Shown piece after piece: positions 1 to 11,074 of a stretch of 64,000 bases of DNA. The stretch comes from Letharia columbiana (Eukaryota; Ascomycota; Lecanoromycetes; Lecanorales; Parmeliaceae), in NCBI RefSeq assembly GCF_014066305.1, contig NW_023501038.1:1157001-1221000 (forward strand). Reading direction: 5' to 3'. Numbering within the stretch: position 1 is the first letter of the stretch; every line of letters starts with the position of its first letter. Below the pieces are notes generated by a model, which saw nothing but the letters and a program-made list of their open reading frames with translations, did no database searches and was not told the origin of the DNA. Position numbers and translations under genes: made by a program.

Positions 1-1200
1 GGAAAGAATATACGGGTAATCTAGACAACGGGTTGCCTTCGCCTTGACTCTGGCGAGCTCCGGCATTGTTTTGTTCGTTCTCAGCGATAATAAGTATTGT
101 TGGTCCTATTACACTGTTGTGTCAGACGCAGGCAAGTTTTACTGCGAAAGACGTCAGTGGTAGTGAAACTTACTCCTGTGATCGTCTGCGCCATCCTCAG
201 CGTCCATTACATTGCCCATTCCGCGCTAGATCTTTCATCTGTAGAAGCATATAGACTGAGCGAGTCGGCTGTAATGGTAATGAGATTAAAGCTGTGATGG
301 CGTTGACACAACAATCGGGTTGTCGCTGGGAGACGTGCGCTACTCCGGCAGGTTTCTGTTTACATTTCCCGGTTGACACCTGCCCGTCACTTTGGCTGAC
401 ATCATAGCGTAGAAGTCTCATAGATTCCACAAGCTTCCATTTCCCAGGACGTTTGTCTGGTGCTGCAGGGACCCGGCAAGACACTCAATCACATACCAGA
501 AGGTTTCCATGTTATGAACTATCACGGCTCTCTGAATCAATATCTCTTCTCTTGGACAGTTGAATCACCTGTTGAGTCTCACTCATCTTTGCTTTCAGCG
601 AGTTCCGAGGGCCACGGTTGAGGCGATGTCTAGATTGATGTACACTGAATTCTAGAGCCATCCGCAGTAATGGGTAAGCTTGCTAAGAAATTCGTTTGAC
701 TTGGTCCTCATGAGTGCTTTTAAGGTTTCATCAAAGACAGAGGCGTCATGCGAGCTCAGTACAGCGCCAAGCATCTGGTACCTCAGAACATTGGCCAGAT
801 TATCCCGAATAAAATCAATTGATTGGGTCAGGGATCCAGCAAGCAAGGCAAGGGTGGAGGGTACTACAGTAGAAGATAGCATGCAATAAGCCTTAAGTTC
901 TGTTCTGTTCAGCGGTCAATTGCCCGCCAACGCTAGGCGGCTACCGTTTGAGGTGGAGTCTTTGGTATGCAGCTCAAGGCTGATGTAAGCTCACTACATT
1001 GCATGAAGTGCGTCCTCAATGGGTCCCCACCCACATGCTACCCCTCGTGCTCTCCTGCATCGATTGTAAAGTATCAAGTTTCTACCAGCTCGTGCGTGCT
1101 ACTCAAGTCCAACGTGTTTGTGATGCAGCGAGCCATTGAACAAGGATTCATATTGAAGCCACCCAAAGGCCATTGTTAAGCATGTCTCCTACTCATGGCA
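1..1200. other. No supported gene; region upstream of P450 remnant
   Basis: Ordinary base composition, but no reading frame that I can tie to a protein family. The missing N-terminal half of the P450 domain would be expected here, given that the I-helix lies at about 1264-1340, yet I could not recognise its conserved blocks in any plus-strand frame. A 76-residue minus-strand frame at 652-882 looks protein-like but has no motif I can name, and no splice partners were found. Confidence 0.4.
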
Positions 1201-3651
1201 CCAGTGCTGCCCACCGAGTCAAATCGAGCATGGTGCAGAATGCGCTCACCCTCCTCATTGCTGGTATGTGACATTTTCGGGGCTTCTGTTTCCACGTGTT
1301 CACATTTTCTCAGGCCATGAAACAACTTCCGGCATGTCCAGCTTTCTGTTTATCATGCTTCTGAAGAAGCCCCGTGCCCTCAAAGCGGCTCAGAACGAAG
1401 TCGACAAAGTCATCGGTACCGGTCCCATAACCATAGATCACCTGAACAAGCCCCCTTACATCGCCGCGTGCATGCGAGAGACGCTCCAGCTCTGGCCCAC
1501 AGCCCTGGAATCCGCCTCGAGCCAGTGAGCAGCAAAGATGAGGACTTTCCCATGTATATTGGCCAAAATCGGTACAAGATTCGGGAGGGGGACGCCTTGA
1601 ACACCAATCTCGTCAAGAATCATCGAGATCCAGGGGTCTATGTGGTGAATGCGGAAAGTGTTAAGCCAGAAAGGATGTTGGATGAGGCGTTTCAGAAGCT
1701 GCCGCCGAGATCGTAGAAGGTTCGCTACCCTAACAATGAGACGTTCTTTTGCTAGTCAACTTGCTCTGCTAACAATTTCGGCCCTTTGGCAATGGTATGC
1801 GTGTCCTGCATCGGAAGGGCTTTTGCCTAGCAGGAAGGTCAAATTGTTATTGCGATGATACTGCAGAACTTTGACCTTCGAGACTCTGGCCCTACGTATG
1901 TCAAACCGATTGGCTTCTCGTTCCACGCGACTCTGCGTGATCGTCTTTACCCGGTTGAACTGGCAGGACGTCTTTGGGGTTATAAAGAGCCACATAAGCA
2001 TGATGTGAAAGATAAGAAGGTCAATGGAGTAAAATTGGCATTTAAGCCTCGATATTCACGAACTCCCGTACTGAAAACCTTCGCTAGGATTCCGAGACTG
2101 AGAAAAATCCACTGCAGATATTGTACGGCTCGGATGCCGGAACGTTTGAGTCACTGGCGCAAAGTCTAGCAAGCACTGCGGCCGGCACCGCCTATGCTCC
2201 ATAAGTCATTTGTCTTGACGAAGCCACCGGAAAGGTCACGAAAGGCTATCATAACCCCGAGCTACGAAAGAGCGCCACCGGACAACGCAGTCCATTTTGT
2301 TGAATGGTTAGGAAGTCTTGAGGGAAACGAGCTCAAAGGAGTAAGGTATGCGGTCTTCGGGTGTGGAAACCATGATTGGTCTACACAAAGGCGCCACTCG
2401 AATTGCCGAGAAAGGCTTATCAGACGTTGCAGGTAACCACGTCTTCCGATGACTTCGATCGCTGGCGAGAAGATTCCCTCCGGCCCGGCATCGATATGGC
2501 ATTCGACCACCAAAATGACATAACAGCGCAAAGCGACGGTCTGGATGTCGAGTTTCGTGACAGTTACCGAGTCAGCGACCTTCGTCAAGACGTCTCCGAG
2601 GCCATTGTCAAATCCACCAAGCCCCTCACCGGACCTGGGGTACCCGAGAAACGGCATTTAGAATTGCAACTACCAAGCAGCATGACCTACAACCAATGAA
2701 CCCAAGCACACTCGTCATATCAATCATGGCGCGCTTTGGTCTGGCTTGGGACTCTAGCCTAGAAGTATGAGAAGGTCAACATGCCGCTCTAGCTCAAGGT
2801 CGTGCCCTTACGTCTTTAACCTGCTCTCATCGTACGTTGAATTCAACCAGCCCATTACGCAGAAAAAGCTTGCAATTCTGGCAACTTGCACCGCTGACGA
2901 AAGCACCCAGCGGACTATTCTATCCCTCACACTCGAAGAAATTAGCAACAAAAGGGTCAGCATTTTCGACCAGCTGGCTAAGCATCAGCAGCACCATCTG
3001 CCGTCCCCAACTTACCTTAACTTCCTCCGACCAAATAGTGCATCTATTCATCGCCACTGCAGTCCCTCACACCTGCGCCCTAACATACAGCGTTCTCACC
3101 TCACCTTCACTCTCCAACCTTTCACACCGATACCTCGGCACCGCATCAACATACCTTTCTGAACTATCTCCAGTCGCCAAGTTCTACGTTACCGTGCGCC
3201 CAAGTCATCAGGCCTTCCATGCACCCCTCGATGTCGAAAAATCCCTCTCATCATGATCTGCGCAGGCACTGGCCTCGCCCCCGTCTGCGCCTTTGCTCAA
3301 CAGTATGTGGAACACATCTCCGCTGACCGCACCGTTGCTCCAACGCTGTTATTCATCGGCTGTCGCCACTTGGAAAAAGACGCTATTTCCCTGGACCAGT
3401 TCAATGAATGGAAAGAGAAACGTGCGGTGCAGGTCAAAAGGGCAGCTACTAGATCGCCGGAGGAGAGCGAGGGCTGCAAGTATGTGCAGCACTTGCTGTG
3501 GGAGGAGCGAGAGAGTGTCAGGGGGCTGTGGAGTAAAGGGGCGGGAACATATGTTTGTGGAAATGGAAGGATGGCGGAAGAAGTGGATTGGGTGTTGGTG
3601 AAAATTTGGGTGGAGAAGACGAGGAAGAGCGAGGAGGACGCGAGGGAATGA
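1200..3651 (+). pseudogene. CYP505-like P450:NADPH-P450 reductase fusion, degenerate
   Basis: Intact relatives (CYP505, P450foxy/BM3 type) are single-chain fatty-acid hydroxylases: haem P450, then FMN, FAD and NADP domains. Pieces occur here in the right order. They are an I-helix AGHETTSG made by splicing a 50 bp intron (1264-1313), a K-helix MRETLQLWP near 1468, and a haem loop FGNGMR/CIGRAFA near 1782-1835. A flavodoxin block follows (ILYGSDAGT, about 2118; [27 protein letters not shown], read in parts, about 2300-2380). Next are a reductase FAD block (SSYVEFNQP, about 2828; RYLGTASTYLSEL, about 3130-3165) and an NADP block (MICAGTGLAP at 3253; EESEGCKYVQ; TYVCGNGRMAE). The haem loop is split by a +1 frameshift and followed by TAG where family members have Trp. 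Further frameshifts separate every block, the FMN domain is shortened and the N-terminus is missing. It cannot make a working enzyme. The 132-residue NADP-binding end (3253-3651) is still open. Confidence 0.88.
1264..1313 (+). other. Surviving intron inside the P450 remnant
   Basis: A 50 bp GTATGT...CAG intron interrupts the I-helix codons. Removing it joins ATT-GCT-G to GC-CAT-GAA, giving I-A-G-H-E-T-T-S-G, the P450 oxygen-binding helix. It supports the gene having once been expressed and spliced. Confidence 0.75.
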
Positions 3652-4300
3652 TTGAGAGGGATTAGGAATGAGAGGTTTGCTAGTGATGGTTTTGTTCAGG
3701 GTGTGGGTGTTGATTGTGCTCTTACATATCAGGATGATGACTTAGGAGTCAAGATTGCAAGTGAGAGGCAGGAACGTGTAGAACATACGGGAAAACAGCA
3801 CCTTATCATTCGCTAGCTAGTGATCTTTGCGGGAAAACCAACTTCAAGTGGAGCATTGTAGGCAGGGATGCTGGGAGCAGGGCAGATTCTGTGGTCACCA
3901 TCCTGAAACATCCCATCATATGTTGTAGACTTTGCCAATTCGGACAGTCGCTTTGATTGAACGCATAAAGAGAGATGAATTGGATGGAAAATACGTAGTT
4001 TGAGAGTGGCAGTGTTCAAAGTTAACGACTGTGTGAGTCATTTTAATTTTGCTTGATGAGAAATGTACTGCAGGCCAACATTTGAGCGCAAGGAGGATAA
4101 AGATGAGATGAAAGCAGACACGAAGTTCAAGGGTGACGGCGATGATCAAAACTTCCAGTGTTGTTGAAGATGGGCATCACTCCTCAGACGCTAACGGCGA
4201 CAGGCGCGTTCCGATACCCGCGTCGCGTCTTAACGTACTTGCCATTCTTGCAATAGCCACTATCATCTGCTACCTCAGTTAAACATTCGCGATACTGAAG
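3652..4300. other. Intergenic, no gene seen
   Basis: About 650 bp of normal composition between the P450 remnant and the first AT-rich block. Short minus-strand frames (3813-4149) show no motif. The sequence becomes AT-rich and poor in CpA/TpG from about 4300 onward. Confidence 0.5.
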
Positions 4301-4599
4301 CTAGTGGGTATACACGCTTTTCCTAGTATTTTACCTCAGCCCTTACTTCAGACGCGATACCACTATTCAGAAAGGATCCCTTTATACGCTAGCGTGCTTA
4401 ACTCTTACTTAAATCTTATTAACGACTTAAAGCCGTAGCTGAGGATACCCGTTCCAGTATATCGATAGCGTATCGATAGAAGCGGAATCTTGCTATCTAT
4501 GGTAACACCGTAATCCTCGTAATAGATATATTTATATATAAGAGCGATACCGTAGCCTCTTATTTATTATTTTAAACGCTTTTCTTAATTATTAGCGTT

Positions 4600-5340
4600 A
4601 AAAGCTATAACTATATTAAGACGAATTAGTATAGTTCTTAAAAGAGAAATAGAATATTAAGGTTTATAAGTTTATTATTTATAGGACTCTAAAATAGGCT
4701 AGAATTATATATAAGAAGAATTAAAGGATTGATTCTTAAAGTAATATACTTCGTATTATATAGTAAACGTTTATGAGTTAGATTAAGGCGAAGTAGTTAA
4801 TCTTTATCGACGAGTTATTATTTAAGTTATAAACGATATAGCGATTTATAGCTTATACTTCTATCGATAATTCTACTTAATATTATAATAATATAAGACG
4901 AGGTAATACTTTTAGTATTCTATCTATATATACTACTACTAGCTATCTATTCTATATTAAAATTAAGAAGAGCTATTATAGTAAGAAAGATATTTTTAAC
5001 TAGCTAATTAATCGATTACTACTTCTTTATAATAAGTATTTTAAGAAGCGTAGTATTATTATTCTAGATAACGTTAGCGTTTATATCGATTCTTATATTA
5101 TTAAAACTATATAGATTAAAGACTATCTTATTAAGTATCTTCCTTTATACTCGCCTAACTATAATTCTATCGAATTAATATTTAGCGTTCTTAAGGCGTG
5201 GATATAACGTTATTTTAAGCCTTTCGATACGTCTTTTAAAACGACTTTAAAGAATTTCTAAAGTATATAATTAATATTAATAATTATAATAGATTTATAA
5301 TAGAGTATTTTAAGTATAGTACTATAGACTATATATTTAA
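4600..5340 (+). pseudogene. Fossil Tc1/mariner (DDE superfamily) transposase
   Basis: Read in one plus-strand frame, the catalytic core is recognisable through many stops. It shows FIDELLF (first Asp at 4809), then RRGNTFSIL for the family's RG-x-WS-x-LP block. KKDIFN-LINRLLLLYN follows, then IILDNVSVY (second Asp at 5067), IKYLPLYSPNYNSIEL (Glu at 5172) and FSVLKAWI. The three catalytic residues share one frame; the second Asp and the Glu are separated by 34 residues, so it is a DD34E type. Tc1/mariner enzymes cut and paste their element at TA sites. Stops replace Gln/Trp codons (CAA/CAG/TGG to TAA/TAG), as RIP would produce, so the enzyme is dead. Confidence 0.87.
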
Positions 5341-5699
5341 CGATAAAATTAAGATATTTAAATAAGATTTAAAGTATTTAATTATAGAGATCGCGGAGTA
5401 ATTACGATAAAATACTATATAATATTAATTAAATCCCTTACTTTATCTCTATCTTTATTTTAATTATTCTAGAGTATAAATATATTAATAAATTTCTCTT
5501 TATAAGGCCTTAAAGACTAATAGATCTTCTTTTAAATCTCGAAGAAGATTATATGATAGATCTTTACTTATTATATATTTATAGATATCGATAAACGCGT
5601 TAAATAGAGCTTTTTATATTATCTATATTCTATATCTACTATTTAATAAACGCCTAAATCTAATAGATCTAGAGCTTCCTCGCCGCTTTATTTATATTC

Positions 5700-7260
5700 T
5701 TCTTCTTTTACTACTAAAAGCGCTTAATAATATTCTCCTTCTTAGTGCGCGCACCGATAGAACTTAACTGTTACGAAGGCGGTATTTTTATTCGCGAAAT
5801 CTCTATAATAGTAGAAGAAGAAGAAGGAGAAGAAGGAGGAGGAGAGGTATTAATTGACTGCTGCTGTGAATAGCTATTAAAATATTAAGGCGGCATAAAA
5901 GGATATATAGGCGGAGGAGGAGGCTAATAAGAAGAAAGCTAATAAGGGAAGGCTAATAGAATTACTATAAGTATAACGACTAACTTTCTTTACTAGCTAT
6001 ACTCGCTATAGACTTTATACTCTTTAATAAATCGAGCTCTATTTACTATTCTATTATAGCCTTTATTTACTTTATTAAAATTATCTTCTTCTTCTTCTAA
6101 CTATTATTATTAACGCTAAAGTTTATATTTATAAAGATCTTATATATAAATAAAGAAGGCTAATATTAAGTAATCTAATCGTCTTAAATAGTAATAGTTT
6201 ATCTCTCTCTTATTATAGCGTTTATCTTATAATACTTATTATTCTTATCGATTTAGTAGATACTCTTATATTTATAGCTCGTAGCCTAATATTTTTATTT
6301 AATAATTAATTACTCTAGATAATTATTAAGAGTCTTCTATCGATCGCGAATAATAGTATACTAATCTTTAAGATTACTAATTCTTATTTAACGATAAAAA
6401 GAAGATTATATAAGCCTATCTACGATCTAAATATCTCTTCTAAGATCGATGTAATTAATATAGATAAGCTCTATATCGAGAATATACTTAAGACGCTTCT
6501 ATTACTCGACTATAGTAATAAATTTAACTCGCTATTTTTACTATTCGATAGATATAATATTTAAAATAAAGTTTTAATAAGTTCTCTTAAAGTAAGTAGA
6601 TTTCGCTTATTCTTGAATCTTACTAAGATTACTAATATCGTATTATTCTATAGCTATATTAAGATCGATATTTAAGATATAAATATCGAAGCTTTCTTTA
6701 ACGTATAGGTCTTTAATCTTATTAAATTACTTAATAGGCGTTTGCGATCTATTTTACACCCTCAGCACGGCCCTTATAGAGTACTTATAAAGTTTATTTC
6801 TTATATCCTTATCCCTCTTTATTATCGTAAGAATTTAAGACGAATAAGACTCTCTAAGCTTTATCTTATTTAGAAGCTCTTTAATTATTATTCTAGCACC
6901 TCTTTATATAACTACTTATTCTTTCTTCTCGCAATAAACGATAGTAGTATAAATCTCTTACTTATAGCGGACGGCAGTAGCCTATTCTTTAAGCTTCTTC
7001 TCACGTCGTAAAGTCTCTACCTCGGCCTTCAGACGAGTTATATACTCCTCCTACTCTTTATAATGTATAATCTCCTCCTTTTCACGACGTTTAATAGCCT
7101 CTTTCTACTTCTTTAAAACTACTTTATTAGCTATAGCTTTAATCTTTATCTAAATAACTCGGATTTTCTCTTATTTCTTCTTCTGCTAGGCTATAATAGT
7201 AATAGTATCGCTTTACTTATTCGCGAAAGAGACCCGCTTAAAGAAAGGGCGACGACGAGA
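5700..7260 (-). pseudogene. Unidentified degenerate minus-strand frame, Lys/Arg/Glu-rich
   Basis: Reading the minus strand from about 7260 downward gives a basic start (RSRRRPFFKRVSFANK), then a charged, coiled-coil-like stretch (EAIKRREKEEIIHYKE, then YITRLKAEVETLRREKK, about 6990-7110). Acid-rich blocks follow lower down, about 5810-5850 and 6080-6110. Many stops interrupt it. I do not recognise a family. It could be a second gene of the same element, a separate transposon, or a captured host gene. The charged heptad-like stretch is the only structural clue. Confidence 0.35.
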
Positions 7261-7299
7261 TCTAGAGGGTCTCTGATCATTAATGGCCGTCTTGGCCGT

Positions 7300-7738
7300 C
7301 TAACGAGAATTAACGATATTCCGAGGTATTGCAATACCACCGTAAAAATATGGAGTGGGCTGGTATAAGAGTGGCAAGTACGTTCTCTACAATTTTCTAT
7401 GAATGGCGCTAACAAAAGTCGGGCGGGCTTCGCTTTGCCACTTTTTTTAATTTCAATTCATAATTGGCACTTGTTTGCGGCCGGCGATTTTGGTTTTCGT
7501 CCAATCGTCAGGTTCTCGGTCTACTCTCTAGAGGCATCTCACTTTTACTTACACGAATATTCTGAGCTCTACGCAAGTTTGGTAATTTTTACCTTTACAT
7601 TCCATCATACTCCATTCATCTTGCCCCACACCAGTACTCAGTTCTTCAGCATGAAGCCCTGCAATCTGCATAGGTGACCGGCTCTGTTTTGATACTCTCA
7701 TCTCTTCACAGCTTTCAGCGTCCTAGTCACTCGTAACT
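7300..7738 (+). promoter_or_regulatory. 5' region of the KH-domain gene
   Basis: Composition returns to normal here. The 440 bp before the ATG hold pyrimidine-rich tracts near 7440-7450 and 7580-7640 and a 14 bp perfect palindrome GGTATTGCAATACC at 7325-7338. I see no convincing TATA box. Promoter and leader are inferred from position only. Confidence 0.35.
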
Positions 7739-9746
7739 ATGTCGGAACCGCCAAATATCTCACAAATCCTGGCGGCCTTAGGTGAGCTTTCTGGGCGCTT
7801 TGACATGCTACTACCCTTTAGGTCTGACAGCAAATATAACAGCAGCACAACGCCCTGGAGGAACTCCGACCCAATCGCAACCTCCGCCTCAGCATCCTCC
7901 GCTTCATCAAGCTCCTCCACAACAGCATCCTCCTCAAGCTTACCCTCCGCCGTACCCTCCAGCAGGTCCTCCACCAGGCGCTCCACCAGGAGCAACCCCA
8001 TATGCGCTTCCGAAACCAAGCAATTCAGGCAGCATCGATATAAGCAATGTCAAACCTGTCCATTCAGGCTCGGTTAGTCTAGCAGATGCTGTCACCAGAG
8101 CGCGTAGTATCGCCGCAGAAAAAGGGGGTTCCCAAACTGGTCTGCGCGGTGGTGACAGTGAGTTTACAATCTCCTCCTCTCTTCAAGATGGATTTGATAT
8201 GGCGTGCCCAGGAGGCTAACAGAGGCTTTTCTTTTCTAGCACCAAACCGTGACAACGATCCTCGATTAGCCGGACGCTACTATAGACCCTCGCGATCGCG
8301 TTCAAGATCTCCAGGCCGTATACCACGAGATGGCTTTCGAGACGGCCATAACCCGTACCGTGACGAGCGTCGCGATGAACCACGACGACAGATAGCTCTG
8401 CAATACGGACGTGAGAGATCATTTTCTCCGGGCTTCGGCGGCCCAACTCCGGCCTCTCGATTTAGTCCACCCCCAGGACGAAACTTCGGTGGACCTAGCC
8501 GCGCAGGTGATGAAGGTGTGGAGACAATTCCTATAGAATCGAATCTAGTCGGTCTTATTATTGGCCGTCAGGGAGAGAACTTGAGACGTGTGGAGGCAGA
8601 TACTTCGACCAGAGTACAATTCATCACTGGCCCCGAGGAAAGCGGGCCAATGCGCCAATGTAAGATTACTGGCAGCCGTGCGGCGCGAGAAAATGCAAAG
8701 GTCGAGATATTCCGCATCATTGAAGAAAATGGCAATGGTCCTTCAGCAAGTGGCAGAGCACCTCCGCCCCCGGATCGCAACATGAACGTGGGAGGAAGCA
8801 TGCCAAAGGTCGCAGGAGCGCAGCAGCCCGCGCTCCGGCCTGGAGAAGATACCTCGCAGATCATGGTACCCAATCGCACTGTCGGCCTAATCATAGGAAG
8901 GGGAGGAGAGACTATTCGCGATTTGCAAGAGCGAAGCACATGCCATGTCAATATCGTGGGAGAGGAAAAGAGCGTAAACGGTCTGCGCCCAGTGAATCTC
9001 ATTGGTACGCCACAAGCAGCAGCTATGGCCAAGGAGCTCATAATGGAGATTGTAGAGAGTGATACAAAGAGTCTGGCTGCAAAAGGTGGGGATCCTCGTG
9101 ACCGAGCTGGACCTGCATTTGGTGGAGGAGAAGGCGAGAAGATCAACGATAGAATCTCCGTGCCATCGGAGGCGGTTGGCATGATTATTGGCAAAGGTGC
9201 GTATCGTATACCTTACAGGACATCTGCGACCGCTAACCGTTTTCTGTAGGGGGCGAAACGATCAAGGACATGCAAAATACGACGGGCTGCAAGATTAACG
9301 TCTCCCCAGCCGCTGGACAAGACTTCGAACGCGAGATCGGGCTCGTGGGCTCGCGAGACTCCATCGAGCGAGCGAAGAACGCCATCATGGAGAAAGTCCA
9401 CGCAGTGGTAAGCCTCTTCATCCTCCTTACCTTTCTATAACCCAGTCACTCCTCTGATTCTTTCCCACAGCAAGAGAAGAATGGCGGCCGCGGTCGACCC
9501 CCAGATTACCAAAACCAATACAACAACGACCCACACTTCTCCCAACCCCAGCAGCAGTATCAGCAGCCGTATGGTAACCAACAAAGCCCCCAGCAGCAAC
9601 AACAAGCCGGCGGCCCTGGTGGAGGAGCGGATCCCTATGCAGCGTATGGCGGCTATGAGAACTATGTCGCTCTGTGGTATTCTAGCTATCAAGCCCAGAA
9701 TCAAGGCCAGCAAAACCCCCAAGCTCAAGGTCCTCCAGGCTCGTGA
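7739..9746 (+). CDS. Three-KH-domain RNA-binding protein (FUBP/KSRP-like)
   Basis: Predicted 589-residue single-strand nucleic-acid-binding protein. Exons: 7739-7781, 7822-8157, 8240-9196, 9250-9407, 9471-9746; all junctions are GT-AG and keep frame. The N-terminus is Pro/Gln-rich, followed by an RS-like stretch (SRSRSRSPGR, near residue 145). Three KH domains follow, each with a GxxG loop: GRQG (KH1, about 221-290), GRGG (KH2, about 331-400) and GKGG (KH3, about 432-505, completed across intron 3). The tail is Gln/Gly/Tyr-rich with YAAYGGYENYVALWY, which resembles the tyrosine motifs at the end of metazoan FUBP/KSRP proteins. Family members bind U-rich or AU-rich RNA or ssDNA and affect transcription, splicing or mRNA decay; the target here is unknown. 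Intron 1 is only 40 bp. Confidence 0.9.
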
Positions 9747-10537
9747 CGTGATGCGTGATATCGACATGCGTGACACGTACGAAATTCGAAACATGCGTGA
9801 ACAATGAATGCTTGATGACTATGACGAAACGTGATACACCACCCGGCAGCATACGTTTACATACATTTATTCATTGACGTGAAAGCTCGAGGTTACGTTT
9901 TCACTGGATTTGGCCCTGGCATATCAAGACTCGAGACGGCGATGTGCCTCTCTTCTCAAAAGATGCGCGACCAACTTTTTCGGGGTCATCCGTGGCGCTG
10001 CTGAACCGTGGCAACGGGGGCGTGGTTACCGTTGCGCGAGGCTTTTCATGTTGACGAAACGCCATGTCTGCGAGCCGGGCCATCAGATAGAACTCTTCCT
10101 GATTATAGGAATTTGGCTGGGAAAATATGGCTTCTCTTGTGTAGCTATCACACCACTTCGGAGCCTTTCCTCGTACATAACCCACACCCATATAGAGATT
10201 TCATCCAAGAAGTGATTGCATATTAAACCTTTAGTCCATTCTTGTTGCGTATAGATACAGAATCAAGGCGAAGATATCCAATGAGGATTCTCGCCGTAGC
10301 ATATCTATATCCAGGCGCTGCTACTAGCTGCTAGACGATCTCGCCCTGTCCACCCGAAAAAGATACCTCGCTCCTGTCATAACCCCATTACTCCGTTAAG
10401 CCAACCCAGAAGCAAGGCATGACTTCCTCTCCGCCACCTCTCATGAACGCCGTCGCTGAATCGTGAAGATAAGCCTCCCCTAGTACCCGTATCCTGCCTT
10501 GTCCCCATCGGTCTGCCCCAGTCTCGCTCTCTCTGCG
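9747..10537. other. Convergent intergenic region
   Basis: 790 bp between the stop codons of the KH gene (+) and the ptaB-like gene (-), so it must hold both 3' UTRs and terminators. The small frames present have no recognisable motifs. No RNA gene seen. Confidence 0.5.
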
Positions 10538-11042
10538 TCATCCATTCTTCTGCCGTTTGCCTCTGACGTTCGGACTGGCTTTCACTTTCGCGCCTAGTTG
10601 CCCTCCACTTCCACCAACGCCGTTGACCTCCGTCACCTCTTCTCCCATCTCACCCTTGCCCTGCGCACCACTAGGTCGCCTCCTCTTTCCCGTAACATTG
10701 GGACTCGCAGTCGCACTCCCACCAGCGGGCGTACCGGCATTGCTCGGATTGGTACCCTGATGAGAGGCTTGATGAGCCATTCCGACACTGGTGGGACCTC
10801 CCATCGAGTTTTGGAGTGCGAGATTTTGCATGGAGGGGGTAGGATGGTTGGAAAGAGTGGCGGGAGAGGCGGTGGGATTCGTATTAATTTGGCCAGGAAG
10901 AGAGAGGTGAGCGGCTTGGGCGGGGGACAGGAAGTGAGCAGGTTGTTGCAACTGGGGATTCAAATTGTGTTGTTGCTGGCCTGGGTGGTGGAGTTGAGGG
11001 TTGAATTGCGCATGTTGATTTTGTTGTTGTAGTTGGTGTTGG

Positions 11043-11074
<32 letters not shown>

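Larger units (their letters stand above)
4300..7290. mobile_element. RIP-mutated AT-rich transposon block
   Basis: Roughly 3 kb of AT-rich DNA with few CA or TG dinucleotides, flanked by normal-composition DNA. It contains a fossil Tc1/mariner transposase on the plus strand (4600-5340) and an unidentified degenerate frame on the minus strand (5700-7260). Short GC-richer remnants survive, for example around 6750-6775. I could not define terminal inverted repeats, so the exact element ends are unknown. Confidence 0.8.

Noticed and set aside
652..882. 76-residue minus-strand frame near the window start as a gene
   Set aside because: Protein-like composition but no motif, no splice partners and no support beyond openness.
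8568..9194. 208-residue minus-strand frame across the KH gene
   Set aside because: Shadow of the KH-coding exon; the plus strand has three GxxG loops and consistent splice sites.
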